Source: an uncultured Colwellia sp. (GTDB taxonomy: Bacteria; Pseudomonadota; Gammaproteobacteria; Enterobacterales; Alteromonadaceae). Taken from it: a stretch of 64,000 nucleotides of DNA. Within the stretch, counting starts at the first letter, position 1. The number at the start of each line of letters is the position of its first letter. This document shows positions 25,389 through 34,341 of this stretch, in pieces. Both the position numbers and the translations under genes were made by a program. The stretch spans positions 1 through 64,000 of the forward strand of contig CAJXQM010000015.1 in NCBI GenBank assembly GCA_913058145.1. Reading direction: 5' to 3'. Below the pieces are notes generated by a model. It worked only from the letters and a program-made list of their open reading frames with translations, was not told the origin of the DNA and searched no databases.

Positions 25389-25424
25389 AGCCTACTTATG
25401 CCGTTGAGCATAAATAGGCTTTTG
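25389..25424 (+). terminator. Terminator-like hairpin
   Basis: AGCCTACTTATGC, the loop CGTTGA, and GCATAAATAGGCT form a 13-bp stem with one mismatch, followed by TTTTG on the plus strand. The T-run is short. Confidence 0.4.
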
Positions 25425-26081
25425 TGAATAAAAATAGAAAAAATTTGGCAGTAAATTTTATTTATTAAAAAAGTATCAAAAACATTCCAAATAAAGTTGG
25501 AACCTGACTTATTGGTGCGCTTTATAGTTAGCTACTGGTTATTCTTTAGGTCAACTGATAGCCCAGACTAATGGAATGGTCGCCCCTACTCAAAACGGCA
25601 TCTATGTGCCAAAGTGTGGAGAGTGATAATTCGTCAATAGAAGACATAATATAGGATCTAAAAATTCACTCTATGGGGCGGTTCAGTGCCAACAAGGGTC
25701 ATTCAGCTTAATTTTATCAACTACTATCAAAAGAATTAAAGTAGACATTCAATCAACTCGTCTTTGGAAAAAATCGCCTTAAAGTAGATTCACTATAACC
25801 CCGCTTTCAGATAATTCCTAGTATCCCCAAAGTAAGCCCCAAACCAACCACCTTATTGACAATTCAAAGCGCTCAAGGTCTGACGTATTCGATTTACAAA
25901 ATGAGGTGGGTAAAGCAGGAAGATGCCATCCGTGAGCAACGTTCCCTGTTTTAGTCATCCCTTAATCGTTTCCTAACGATTTTAATTTTATCCTTAAAAT
26001 GTCCTCTAAAAAGGTATCCTACCTAGTGTTGTTACCAACAATCATAAGCGTAGCGCATATAAACTATTTTGCAAAAAATAA

Positions 26082-27683
26082 TTATTCATCAGGTGTGTTC
26101 ATATTCCAAGGCATTAATGCCTCTACCTCTTCAAGTGTTTTTGCTTGGGGTAATAACGTGAAGACTGTTTTTAAATAAACTGACGACTCTAGATTGTTCG
26201 CTTTGGCGCTTTCCACCAAGCTGTACAAATTAGCACTGGCCTTCGCTCCCTCTACGCTCGTAGAGAATAACCAGTTTTTTCGACCCACCACAAAAGGTCT
26301 TATACAATTTTCAGCATGATTATTATCTATCGGCCACGCGCCATTCTGGGTATACCGACTCAGTTTGTGCCACTGGTTGTTTAAATAAGTGAGTGCCTTG
26401 GTTAACTTCGCTGATTTTACGGGGTGCTTTAACGATTTATCTAGCCACTGTTTTAACGCCGCTAATATCGGGGCACTTTCTTGTTGTCGAACAAGGTGTT
26501 TTTCATCGGCTGTGGTCGTTTTTATGTTTGCTTCAATACGAAATAACTTTTGAATGTAAGATAACGCTTGCTCGGGTTTACCTGACGTCCCTTTAGGTTG
26601 AGCGTCACTAGCCTCTTTAAAGTAGCGTCTGGCATGTGCCCAACAACCTAAATGTGTTAAATTATTGGTTTTAGCGATGGTACCGTAAACGGCATAACCA
26701 TCTGTCATTAACGTACCGTTAAAGTCGCCTAACATAAGTGCAGCTACGCTGGTTTCTCTGGTGGGGCTGTAATGAAACAAAACCATCCGCTGCTCGGTAT
26801 TATTGGTCATTATCCACATGCGACTTTGTTGGCTCGCGCTACGACCTTCTTCTTTGAGCACCTGAGTTACGGTTTCATCCATGAAAAGCACGTCTTGCGC
26901 TCTTAATACATCAAGCCCTAAATTAATAAGGGGCTGTACTAATTGGCCACACTTAATCATCCAGTTCGCCATACTGGTTGAGTCTAGCTCAACGCCTAGG
27001 CGTTTAAAGATAAGGTTGCTTTGGCGATAAAGCGGTAAGCCGTCACAATATTTATGCGTAGCGATTTGTGATAATAATCCTGGACTGGCAATAGATTTTT
27101 CAATCGGTTGCGCGGGCTTTTTAGCGGTAACAAAATAATCATTGCAACAAGGGCACATGTATTTGCGGCGAACATGATTTAATACCGTGATTTTGGCAGG
27201 AATATAATCAAGCTGCTTTGAGCATTCATCACTAAAATGTCTTAAGGCTTGGTTGTCATGTGGGCAAAACTTTTCATCTTCTGGTAAGTCATGAATAATA
27301 TCGGTAACTGGCAAATTATCAGGGATTGAAAGGCGTTTCTTTTTACGTTGATGTGCAGGAACAAGCGTTGTACTTTCTTCAACAGCGTATTTATCACTTA
27401 ATATTTCAGCTTCGTCGAATAAACCTAGTTGGTCGGGCGACCATTTTTCACTCGAAGCACCAAACCGTTGCTGAGTCATGTAACGAATGTATTCTTCTAA
27501 GGTGGCGATTTTATCGGACTTATTAGTAAGCTGGGCGTCTTTTTTGTTAAGTTGAATATCTTTATTTAAGAGTGATTTTTCATTATCATCGAGCACACTT
27601 TTTTGCTCAGACAACTGAGCTTCTAGCGATAAAACACGCTGAATTAATTGCTCATTACTGAGGGTAAGTGGATGATTTTTCAT
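26082..27683 (-). CDS. tnpC: IS66-family transposase TnpC
   Basis: This is a 533-aa transposase with an N-terminal leucine-zipper region (LEAQLSEQKSVLDDNEKSLL). A zinc-ribbon segment (YMCPCCNDYF) follows. The DDE catalytic domain contains LFMDETVTQVL, LMTDGYAVYG and the terminal YTQNGAWPIDNNHAENCIRP block with the catalytic Glu. Length and domain order are normal for IS66. It is the third gene of the operon, 23 bp after tnpB, and probably still active. Confidence 0.95.
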   Translation of the reverse strand: MKNHPLTLSNEQLIQRVLSLEAQLSEQKSVLDDNEKSLLNKDIQLNKKDAQLTNKSDKIATLEEYIRYMTQQRFGASSEKWSPDQLGLFDEAEILSDKYAVEESTTLVPAHQRKKKRLSIPDNLPVTDIIHDLPEDEKFCPHDNQALRHFSDECSKQLDYIPAKITVLNHVRRKYMCPCCNDYFVTAKKPAQPIEKSIASPGLLSQIATHKYCDGLPLYRQSNLIFKRLGVELDSTSMANWMIKCGQLVQPLINLGLDVLRAQDVLFMDETVTQVLKEEGRSASQQSRMWIMTNNTEQRMVLFHYSPTRETSVAALMLGDFNGTLMTDGYAVYGTIAKTNNLTHLGCWAHARRYFKEASDAQPKGTSGKPEQALSYIQKLFRIEANIKTTTADEKHLVRQQESAPILAALKQWLDKSLKHPVKSAKLTKALTYLNNQWHKLSRYTQNGAWPIDNNHAENCIRPFVVGRKNWLFSTSVEGAKASANLYSLVESAKANNLESSVYLKTVFTLLPQAKTLEEVEALMPWNMNTPDE

Positions 27684-27706
27684 GGCGATATTATAACAAA
27701 AAACGC

Positions 27707-28093
27707 CTAAAAAGCCGAGTCGAATTCGATGTTTTTATGTGGTTTTATCGCACTAATATCAACGCCTCGCAGTAACCAATGTAACTGTTCTTCATCAATG
27801 TTAATCGTAGCCAAATCATGTTTTTTAGGCCACTTGAACTTATCTTTTTCAAGGCGCTTGTACCACAAACAAAACCCCGTTTTATCCCAGTAAAGTAGCT
27901 TCAACTTATTGCGTTGTTTCGAGCAGAAAACAAATAGAGCGCCCGAGCTTAATGACTCCTTCATCGTTAATTCAACAATGGCGGCCAGGCCATCTATTTG
28001 TTTTCTAAAATCAACGGGATCACGATGCAAATAAATAGCAGAAGGCTGAATAAACATCTTCATGACAGTTGCTCTACTAAACTTGCTAGCCAA
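27707..28093 (-). CDS. tnpB: IS66 Orf2-like accessory protein TnpB
   Basis: This 128-aa protein has the IS66 Orf2 signature YLHRDPVDFRKQIDGLAAIV, FVFCSKQRNKLKLLYWDKTG and FCLWYKRLEKDKFKWP. It is needed for IS66 transposition by an unknown mechanism. It overlaps the upstream tnpA by 34 nt, so translational coupling is likely. A later ATG (MFIQPSAIYLH) may be the true start. It is unrelated to the IS605 TnpB despite the name. Confidence 0.92.
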   Translation of the reverse strand: MASKFSRATVMKMFIQPSAIYLHRDPVDFRKQIDGLAAIVELTMKESLSSGALFVFCSKQRNKLKLLYWDKTGFCLWYKRLEKDKFKWPKKHDLATINIDEEQLHWLLRGVDISAIKPHKNIEFDSAF

Positions 28094-28362
28094 CGAATAT
28101 CTGTTTTGCCATCAAGTGTCACTTTTACTTTGCCGACGTTTAGCGCAATGACATGAGGAATAATAATAGTGTTAGGGTCAATGAGCTGAACTTGTGAAAA
28201 GGGTGAGGGTTCAATAATATCTGAGCCATTTATTAATATGGTTTTGTGTTTATAAAAAGAGGATGTTGAAATACCTTGCTCAAGACAAAAGTCCTTAACC
28301 TTTAAGTCACTATTATTTTGGGCTTGAAAAAGTGTAAGCCATTGTTGTTGGGTTCGTCGCAT
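28060..28362 (-). CDS. tnpA: IS66 accessory protein TnpA (HTH)
   Basis: This 100-aa protein has an N-terminal HTH typical of IS66 Orf1 (WLTLFQAQNNSDLKVKDFCL, then GISTSSFYKHK). The C-terminal segment (VKVTLDGKTDIRWLASLVEQ) matches IS66 TnpA ends. It is the first gene of the IS66 operon. GGAG lies about 8 bp upstream of the start at 28362. Confidence 0.88.
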   Translation of the reverse strand: MRRTQQQWLTLFQAQNNSDLKVKDFCLEQGISTSSFYKHKTILINGSDIIEPSPFSQVQLIDPNTIIIPHVIALNVGKVKVTLDGKTDIRWLASLVEQLS

Positions 28363-28513
28363 GATGATCTCCTTAAAAAGTTAACGTGATCATACGCAAA
28401 GATTCTTTTATAAGAAATAAGGCGGTTGCTGAGGTGTTTACTCCCCAAACGTCAACGACCACGGTATGTTTTGAACGATTGAGGCAAAGGTTGTCCTTTG
28501 CCTTGAAAAATAT

Positions 28514-30415
28514 TTAGGATGTAAGCCCTAGCAATGGTGGGCGAGAAAAATCCTGGAACAGAGCTTCATATTTTTTCTCACTTTCATTATCAGAGTTTAG
28601 CCTCCAAACAATAGTGCCTTTAAAGAAAATAAGGTAGATAATGTCTTGTCGTTGCCGATGCTCTGCAATGTCCCACAATATCTTATGACACTTATTAAAT
28701 AAAGTATCGAATTTTTGTCTAAACAGATAGTTGTAGATATTTATTAGCCGACCTATATCAGAATCTTTTATTCGGTCAATCGATCCATTCTCAATATAAG
28801 CTTGATGCTTGTATATAGTAGCGCGACAAACGTTGTAACTGCTTTGGTCTGATTTAATGGCTTCATCAAGGTTTTTTATTTTTTCAACACTACTCCGTTC
28901 ATTACTAATAGTAAACAATATGTTATTAGCCATTGTGATATGGCCTAATTTTCTTGAACGTTTCTCTAGCTGAATCAAGCTCTTGAATCGAGCATCACCA
29001 TCTTTATTTTCAGCAAGAATCACTTCAGATAAAGTATAAGCAATAGACTTTTTGTGGTAGTTTATTTTATTAGTCTTCGCTAACGCAATTGCAGCATCAA
29101 TGTCGGTTTTTTCTAGCAGATACAGTCTTTCAATATAAATTGATGTGAGCGTCTGTTTATCATCTTCAGGACAAAGCTCTTCACATAGATTTAAGTAGTA
29201 CTCAGCTTCAGAATAATTAGACTTAATACGGTGAGCTGAAGCAATGTGCTCATAGTATTTGTAGAGGTTGTCATTATCGACCTCTTTAATAATGTCAATT
29301 AAGTTCTCTACGGCTGAAATCGTTTCAGCGAAACGAGAAGAGTTACTAAGTATATAAACATATGAGCTACTTAAATAGCGAAGTTTTTTCATTCTCCTTA
29401 GGTTCATCTCATTAGAATCCCCAATTTGGTTATTCATTTCAATGGTCTGTTGGCAGCCTTCGATAGCATAACGAAGCAATGTGCAGGTGTTATCTTCCTC
29501 AGTATTGTATCCTGAATGGTATATTTTTCTATTGATTGAGCTAAGTTTGACGCCTTTTCGCGTCTCAATCATAGTAACTGTCAGGTATGCATTCGAAATA
29601 TTGAAAGTTTCTTCTCGAGACATTTTGTTTACAATGTAGTCTTTGATGATAGGATTGATTTTAATCAGAACGGTTGAACTATCAATCATGACTGTTGTAG
29701 CCAATTCAAATCGAACAAGCTCTTGTGTATTTCTAGGGTGAAGACCCGCTCCCATTTCATCCTTAAGAAGATTAGTTAATGTCTCCCCATTTTTCAAAAT
29801 TGAGAGGATATTCAACATCCTGAGTGTCAATGCTTTCGATGGATCAGTGAACAGAATATCAATTTGTTTAATCGTCTTTTTTGGGATGTGCTCTAAGTGA
29901 AACTCATTATCAAAAATATCAACTTGAGACAACACTTCGTCTACCGAACTGATTACCAAGTAATCCATTATTTGTTCAAGTTTATCGACCACACCCTCAG
30001 AGCGTTCGTGTATCTGTGAGACTTGTGTCGATGTAAAATGAGATAGTTCGAATCTATCGCAAAGAATTAGCCCAGTATCATGCAAACTCAACTCTTCTAA
30101 TTCGACATGAATTTTGCGAAATTGTTTGATATCGGTATTGGAAGTAAAAATAAAAAATACGTTTTTTCGAAAAACGGTAAGATTCCTAGCTAAGTTGGAG
30201 AGATACACCAAAGCATCAGCATTCATATTTCCACGAATCTTGTCGAAAATGATGAAGTGAACTTCGTCTTCGTTGGCGTTAAATAAATATATGAGCTGTG
30301 CTAAAGGTTGGCCAGTATCAATACTCACCTGATGGTCTACTTGAGTCTTGGAGATCACTTCAGAGCAATCTACTCGTAAATACTTCGTTTCCTTGCCATC
30401 TACTTCACTTTGCAC
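28514..30415 (-). CDS. STAND/NB-ARC-like NTPase with TPR-like C-terminus (second half of SIR2 system)
   Basis: The 633-aa frame as started at the GTG at 30415 contains a P-loop-ATPase-like region (hydrophobic strand with Asp in VHFIIFDKIRG, and a sensor-like FFIFTSNTD). A winged-helix-like segment (RMLNILSILKNGETLTNLL) and a long helical TPR-like C-terminus follow (YKYYEHIASAHRIKSNYSEA and EYYLNLCEELCPEDD). The open frame continues upstream without a start codon to about 30613; that part encodes ALFISASLGFGVYDFISS at the place of a Walker A, but Lys-Ser/Thr are not evident. The gene lacks its own initiation site and follows a SIR2 gene across an A10 tract. A -1 frameshift fusion or a recent indel is therefore likely. 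Confidence 0.65.
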   Translation of the reverse strand: MQSEVDGKETKYLRVDCSEVISKTQVDHQVSIDTGQPLAQLIYLFNANEDEVHFIIFDKIRGNMNADALVYLSNLARNLTVFRKNVFFIFTSNTDIKQFRKIHVELEELSLHDTGLILCDRFELSHFTSTQVSQIHERSEGVVDKLEQIMDYLVISSVDEVLSQVDIFDNEFHLEHIPKKTIKQIDILFTDPSKALTLRMLNILSILKNGETLTNLLKDEMGAGLHPRNTQELVRFELATTVMIDSSTVLIKINPIIKDYIVNKMSREETFNISNAYLTVTMIETRKGVKLSSINRKIYHSGYNTEEDNTCTLLRYAIEGCQQTIEMNNQIGDSNEMNLRRMKKLRYLSSSYVYILSNSSRFAETISAVENLIDIIKEVDNDNLYKYYEHIASAHRIKSNYSEAEYYLNLCEELCPEDDKQTLTSIYIERLYLLEKTDIDAAIALAKTNKINYHKKSIAYTLSEVILAENKDGDARFKSLIQLEKRSRKLGHITMANNILFTISNERSSVEKIKNLDEAIKSDQSSYNVCRATIYKHQAYIENGSIDRIKDSDIGRLINIYNYLFRQKFDTLFNKCHKILWDIAEHRQRQDIIYLIFFKGTIVWRLNSDNESEKKYEALFQDFSRPPLLGLTS

Positions 30416-30640
30416 TGATGAGATGAAGTCATAAACGCCAAAGCCAAGCGAAGCACTAATAAATAGTGCATTTTCTTTGGTTAGAATACCTATGGATTTT
30501 CGCCTAGCCTTTTCTCTGATTTTTCGAGTATAGTCTTTATCTTCAAGGTCATAGTAATTAACGTTTTCGGTTCGCTCTCGCTCTAACTCTCGCTCAGCGT
30601 TTCTTTTTTTTTTAGCTCGCTTACTTTAGATAATAGTGCA
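30416..30640 (-). promoter_or_regulatory. A10 slippery tract joining SIR2 and STAND frames
   Basis: On the minus strand GAG CTA is followed by AAA AAA AAA GAA; the T10 on the plus strand is at 30604-30613. In the SIR2 frame a stop follows ten codons later. In the -1 frame reading continues through RNAERELERERTENVNYYDL and on into the STAND frame with no stop and no ATG, GTG or TTG until 30415. This fits programmed -1 frameshifting, phase variation by slippage, or an inactivating indel. Confidence 0.55.
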
Positions 30641-31494
30641 AAGACACTATTGCAATCAATCTCCTTAAAGAACTGAATGCGACCGCGCCTAATGGCATCA
30701 CCTAATTTATTGAAAAGTTCTTTCTCATCCTTTTCAATGACAGCATCATTTGCTTCAAAGAAGCACCAAAGTAAGTCGTACTCTGACTTATTGTTTATTA
30801 CGCTGGCCGCTAGAGAACGTGTAAAACTGTCCTCCCAACCACTGTATCCCATTATAACGACTGTCTGATCACTAATTAGGTTCTGCAATGATGTTTCAAT
30901 ACGTTTTCTATCCGACTGCAACTGGGTGGTCGTATGCATGGAATCTCCACGATCCCAAACGCCATGCAGATGAATAATGTTAATGTTGTCATTAAGCATG
31001 TCATCTATTTGGGTGTCAGCAACAACACTAAAACTATTGAAAGGGATATCTTGGTTTGTAAACTCTTCTTCTAATAGGGTATCGAAGTTTGTCGTAATAA
31101 CATTGTTTACAGAAATATTACTTTGTTTAACACTCGTGACAAAGTCCTTCACCGCTTGTGGGATACGATGTTTTCCTTGTTCATCGATGTTGCTTTCAAC
31201 AACTCTTCTAATGATTTCATTAACTGAATCTTGACCACATAAGCCAGCAATCAAATTGAAAGATTGTTGGTACTTATCCTTAGGCTCAAAAGCTTGAGAA
31301 TCCTCAGTATACAAGTCTAGTACGTCATTCTGATCTGCGAAATCTTCTATGAACTTGAGGACACCTGCAACATTGGGAATACCCGCATCATCTTTGATTT
31401 GGCTAAAAGCGGATCCCAAAAGGAATGTTGTACCTTTTTTATTAGTTTTTAAACGCGTAACAAGAATGCGCTCTTTATGAAAACCTATTGTCAT
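30583..31494 (-). CDS. SIR2-family (NADase-like) N-terminal protein, defence-associated
   Basis: This 303-aa protein has SIR2 landmarks: a nucleotide-binding start (FLLGSAFSQIKDDAGIPNV), the TTNFD block (VITTNFDTLLEEEF), the catalytic-His region (INIIHLHGVWD) and VVIMGYSGWEDSFTRSL. Such SIR2_2-type domains in defence genes (Avs5, DSR, Thoeris ThsA) degrade NAD+ after phage sensing. The ATG at 31494 is preceded by AGGAG. The C-terminal KVSELKKK sits on an A10 tract, beyond which the STAND/TPR frame follows. The likely system is a one-protein SIR2-STAND sensor, now in two frames. A role as an anti-phage effector is inferred. Confidence 0.8.
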   Translation of the reverse strand: MTIGFHKERILVTRLKTNKKGTTFLLGSAFSQIKDDAGIPNVAGVLKFIEDFADQNDVLDLYTEDSQAFEPKDKYQQSFNLIAGLCGQDSVNEIIRRVVESNIDEQGKHRIPQAVKDFVTSVKQSNISVNNVITTNFDTLLEEEFTNQDIPFNSFSVVADTQIDDMLNDNINIIHLHGVWDRGDSMHTTTQLQSDRKRIETSLQNLISDQTVVIMGYSGWEDSFTRSLAASVINNKSEYDLLWCFFEANDAVIEKDEKELFNKLGDAIRRGRIQFFKEIDCNSVFALLSKVSELKKKETLSES

Positions 31495-32172
31495 CGATTA
31501 CCTTTAGCTCCTAATGGATATGAATTACACTTCAAACAGTTCCTTCTATGACTAACTGACACATAATATCAATCTGGTGTATCGGCTCCTTAGCAAAGAG
31601 CTTTTCAAGTTGATAATTGATTCTTTAGTAATAGTTAATCGAATGAGCAGCTTGTCAAACTCAAAACAGATTACATTATTATGAACGTCAATACACTTGA
31701 TTAAATAAATAAGTTTGTATTATTAGCTATTTAGGTTAATAACGAACTCAGTATTTTTAGCATAAACATGCAACTATGAAACGAGTGGAACATGTTAAAA
31801 AGTGAACGAAAATGGGAGTTTTTAATCACCCTCATTGAGCCGCCAGTATTAATGTTATAAATTTAACTCTTTATGGCAGGTTTGGTGGCTTAGCTCACTA
31901 TCAGGAACAAGATAGATTGAAGACTATAAACAGCTTAAATGACTATATCGTATCAAAGCTGCCTGTGGTGTTTCATATCAAAATGCTAATTTTTGCCTAT
32001 TAAGATACATAGAAAATTCTTCACTTTGCTATGTATCACTGAGATACGAATGTAATTATAAGCTGAAAAACTAAATATTGGTGGCAAGTTTAACTTAGCC
32101 ACTCCAGTAAAACTCAAAGTGAAAACTCATGGCTCTCATCTTTCAAATTTGACCTGTTTTCTATCTTGTAAC
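31495..32172. other. Intergenic region with 56-bp direct repeat
   Basis: There is no gene in this 680-bp gap. It contains the left copy (31884-31939) of a 56-bp repeat whose partner lies at 36136-36191. Confidence 0.55.
31884..31939 (+). repeat. 56-bp direct repeat, left copy
   Basis: It is identical in 54 of 56 positions (by hand) to 36136-36191 in the same orientation, starting GGTGGCTTAGCTCACT and ending ATAAACAGCTTAAA. The pair brackets the subtilase/AAA cassette. Confidence 0.85.
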
Positions 32173-34341
32173 TTATACTTGAATTTGACTGTCGATTACT
32201 AAGTCAGACACTTCCCAGTTATATTGATCCATCAATATAGACATCTCATTATAAACGGGTTGCTCTTTATCAATATCCCTGACAGTTAATACGATTGAAA
32301 ATGGAATTAGCACTCCTTGTGCTTCATAGCCTTCTCTATCCATTACAGAAACTCTTAGTTTCCAGTCTTTTATATCAACCCCATTTGGAAATCGTTTTTT
32401 GTATACTTTTATAGGAGACCATTTATCACCATTTTTTACCAAATCACTTTCAAATAAATGTTGTTCTTTTTGCAGTGGAACCTGAGAATTAAATTTACCA
32501 TCTTCTATTTTTCCAAATCCAACATTAATGTCCATTTGGCAATATTCAAAAGCTTTTTGAGGGTCAAGTTCTGGATGATAAACAAGTGTAATAAAAAACT
32601 CCGCTCGCACTTTCCCCTCATCAGTTCTGAGGCATTCTGGAATAGGAAAAGGTAGTTTTTCAATCTCAAAACTTTTTTGTGCAACTCCTTCAAAAACCAT
32701 GGTGCTTTCATAGTCTTTTACAGATAGTATATCGTGGCTACCTTGTGGTTTCCCCCAGCCATAGTAAGGCTTATGCTCATCATCAATACTATTATGTAAA
32801 TTCGAATTATGTATAATTAGAGCCTTTACAAGACTAGGGTTCGCTTTTTCACCTATTTCCCCGAATAGATTTGAAGCTATAGATGAAACTATTGGTGTTG
32901 AAAAACTAGTACCTATATCATGATGCGAGTTTCCAATCGAATCGATAGAGTTGACTCCGAGTGTTACAGGCTGACCATTATTCATCATTATATTTCCACC
33001 AAAATGAACAACTTCCGGCTTCTGAACATAATTTGACACTGGCCCTTTTCGACTAAAATGAGATGGTTCTTGATTATTTACAATGCCATCAATATGCGCA
33101 ATAGACCCCACAGTTAATGAGCGAACAGAATCCCCTGGTGAAGATATTCCATCACTTAACTCTTCCGTTGGCGGCCATTCCCTTATACCTTCCTCAAAAT
33201 TTCCAGCAGCAACAACACATAAACAATTAAATTTATCTTGAAATTCATCGAGCATAATTGCCATAGCTGAGATTTCATCTTTAGATACCGGAGTGCTACC
33301 CCCTAGTGATAAATTCCAAACTTTAATTTGAGGGTTTGTTTCGGCAACGTCATGCATTGACTGAATTATGCTATAAAGATCTCCACCATCATTGCCTAAT
33401 ACTTCAACGCTAAATATTTTTGCTTGACAAAGAGGAAAGCGATTGTCGCTATTGTTCAAATTAAAGCTATTTGTAATTAGCCCACCAACAAAAGTACCAT
33501 GTTCATCATTTTTATAAGCTGGAGCTACACAAGTTGTTCTACCGACTACCCACGGACTAATAGGGTCACAATGACTAATACCGCTATCAACAACCGCTAC
33601 TACCGGATAGTCTTTATCTTGGAGAGGCGGTAACATTGTTGGAGGGCTAATACCTAGTCGTGATTTTACCATTGGCTTTAGTTGAATACATTTACTTGAA
33701 ATAACACTCTGCACACCTGCAAATTCAGGTAATGATTGAAGTATTAAGTTAGTTGAGCCTGAGATCCTATATAAACGAACAGCATTTGAAGAGTGCTTTT
33801 CCCACTGACAGTCAAATTTTTCTAAGAAACATTCAAAATCATTATCAAGTGTTTGATTTTTTTCAACCGTATTGAAACGAAATAAACGAACGCTTAGTGA
33901 CTTTTCATCTTGCACTGCATTTATGTTAACTTCATAGTGTAAAATAGATTTAATTGCTGAAATATCTTTAATTATCTGTTTGGTTTTTCCGTTAGAAATT
34001 TTTTCTTTTAATGCTAATAAACCACTGGGCGTTATTTGAATTAAGTGCTTTGCGTAGCCTACATCGCCAAAAAAAGGACAAGTTTTATCGTTAAATATAG
34101 CCGTTGGTCGGTGACTCTTAGCGGTAGCTTTATTTTCTAACTCAACAACAGCTATAGTTGTTTTTTCTTGAAACCCTTCAACTGTAGTTAAATATTGTAT
34201 AGAGCTTAATAGCTCAGCTCTAAATTCATTTGTTACTTCTTTAAGTGGTTTACTACTCCCACCTCCATGTGTCGGGGGTTGAAAGTAATCAACTTCAGAA
34301 AATTTCACATGTTTGATAGGATTATAGTTGTTATTAGCCAT
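32173..34341 (-). CDS. Cytoplasmic subtilisin-like serine protease (S8), paired with AAA ATPase
   Basis: This 722-aa protein has no signal peptide. A novel N-terminal region of about 240 aa is followed by the S8 catalytic domain: Asp in VVAVVDSGI (about 248-256), His in DEHGTFVGGLI (about 275-285), the oxyanion region NLSLGGS and Ser in GTSFSTPIVSS (about 475-485). A C-terminal region of about 200 aa follows. The triad is complete. The start codon overlaps the ATPase stop by one base (TAATG), so the two are translationally coupled. Such AAA/subtilase pairs recur in accessory islands and are candidate defence modules; I cannot name a characterised system. Substrates are unknown. Confidence 0.88.
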   Translation of the reverse strand: MANNNYNPIKHVKFSEVDYFQPPTHGGGSSKPLKEVTNEFRAELLSSIQYLTTVEGFQEKTTIAVVELENKATAKSHRPTAIFNDKTCPFFGDVGYAKHLIQITPSGLLALKEKISNGKTKQIIKDISAIKSILHYEVNINAVQDEKSLSVRLFRFNTVEKNQTLDNDFECFLEKFDCQWEKHSSNAVRLYRISGSTNLILQSLPEFAGVQSVISSKCIQLKPMVKSRLGISPPTMLPPLQDKDYPVVAVVDSGISHCDPISPWVVGRTTCVAPAYKNDEHGTFVGGLITNSFNLNNSDNRFPLCQAKIFSVEVLGNDGGDLYSIIQSMHDVAETNPQIKVWNLSLGGSTPVSKDEISAMAIMLDEFQDKFNCLCVVAAGNFEEGIREWPPTEELSDGISSPGDSVRSLTVGSIAHIDGIVNNQEPSHFSRKGPVSNYVQKPEVVHFGGNIMMNNGQPVTLGVNSIDSIGNSHHDIGTSFSTPIVSSIASNLFGEIGEKANPSLVKALIIHNSNLHNSIDDEHKPYYGWGKPQGSHDILSVKDYESTMVFEGVAQKSFEIEKLPFPIPECLRTDEGKVRAEFFITLVYHPELDPQKAFEYCQMDINVGFGKIEDGKFNSQVPLQKEQHLFESDLVKNGDKWSPIKVYKKRFPNGVDIKDWKLRVSVMDREGYEAQGVLIPFSIVLTVRDIDKEQPVYNEMSILMDQYNWEVSDLVIDSQIQV

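Larger units (their letters stand above)
24888..26081. other. 1.2-kb intergenic region without genes
   Basis: It holds the two palindromes at 25004-25049 and a terminator-like hairpin at 25389-25424. All frames are broken in the rest, and I see nothing else I can support. Confidence 0.5.
26082..28362 (-). mobile_element. IS66-family element (three genes)
   Basis: tnpA, tnpB and tnpC of an IS66-type element are contiguous on the minus strand and all are open. I could not identify convincing terminal inverted repeats or the 8-bp target duplication, so only the gene span is given. Confidence 0.82.

Noticed and set aside
26041-28440. Terminal inverted repeats of the IS66 element
   Set aside because: I could not find matching ends by eye; the gene span is given instead.
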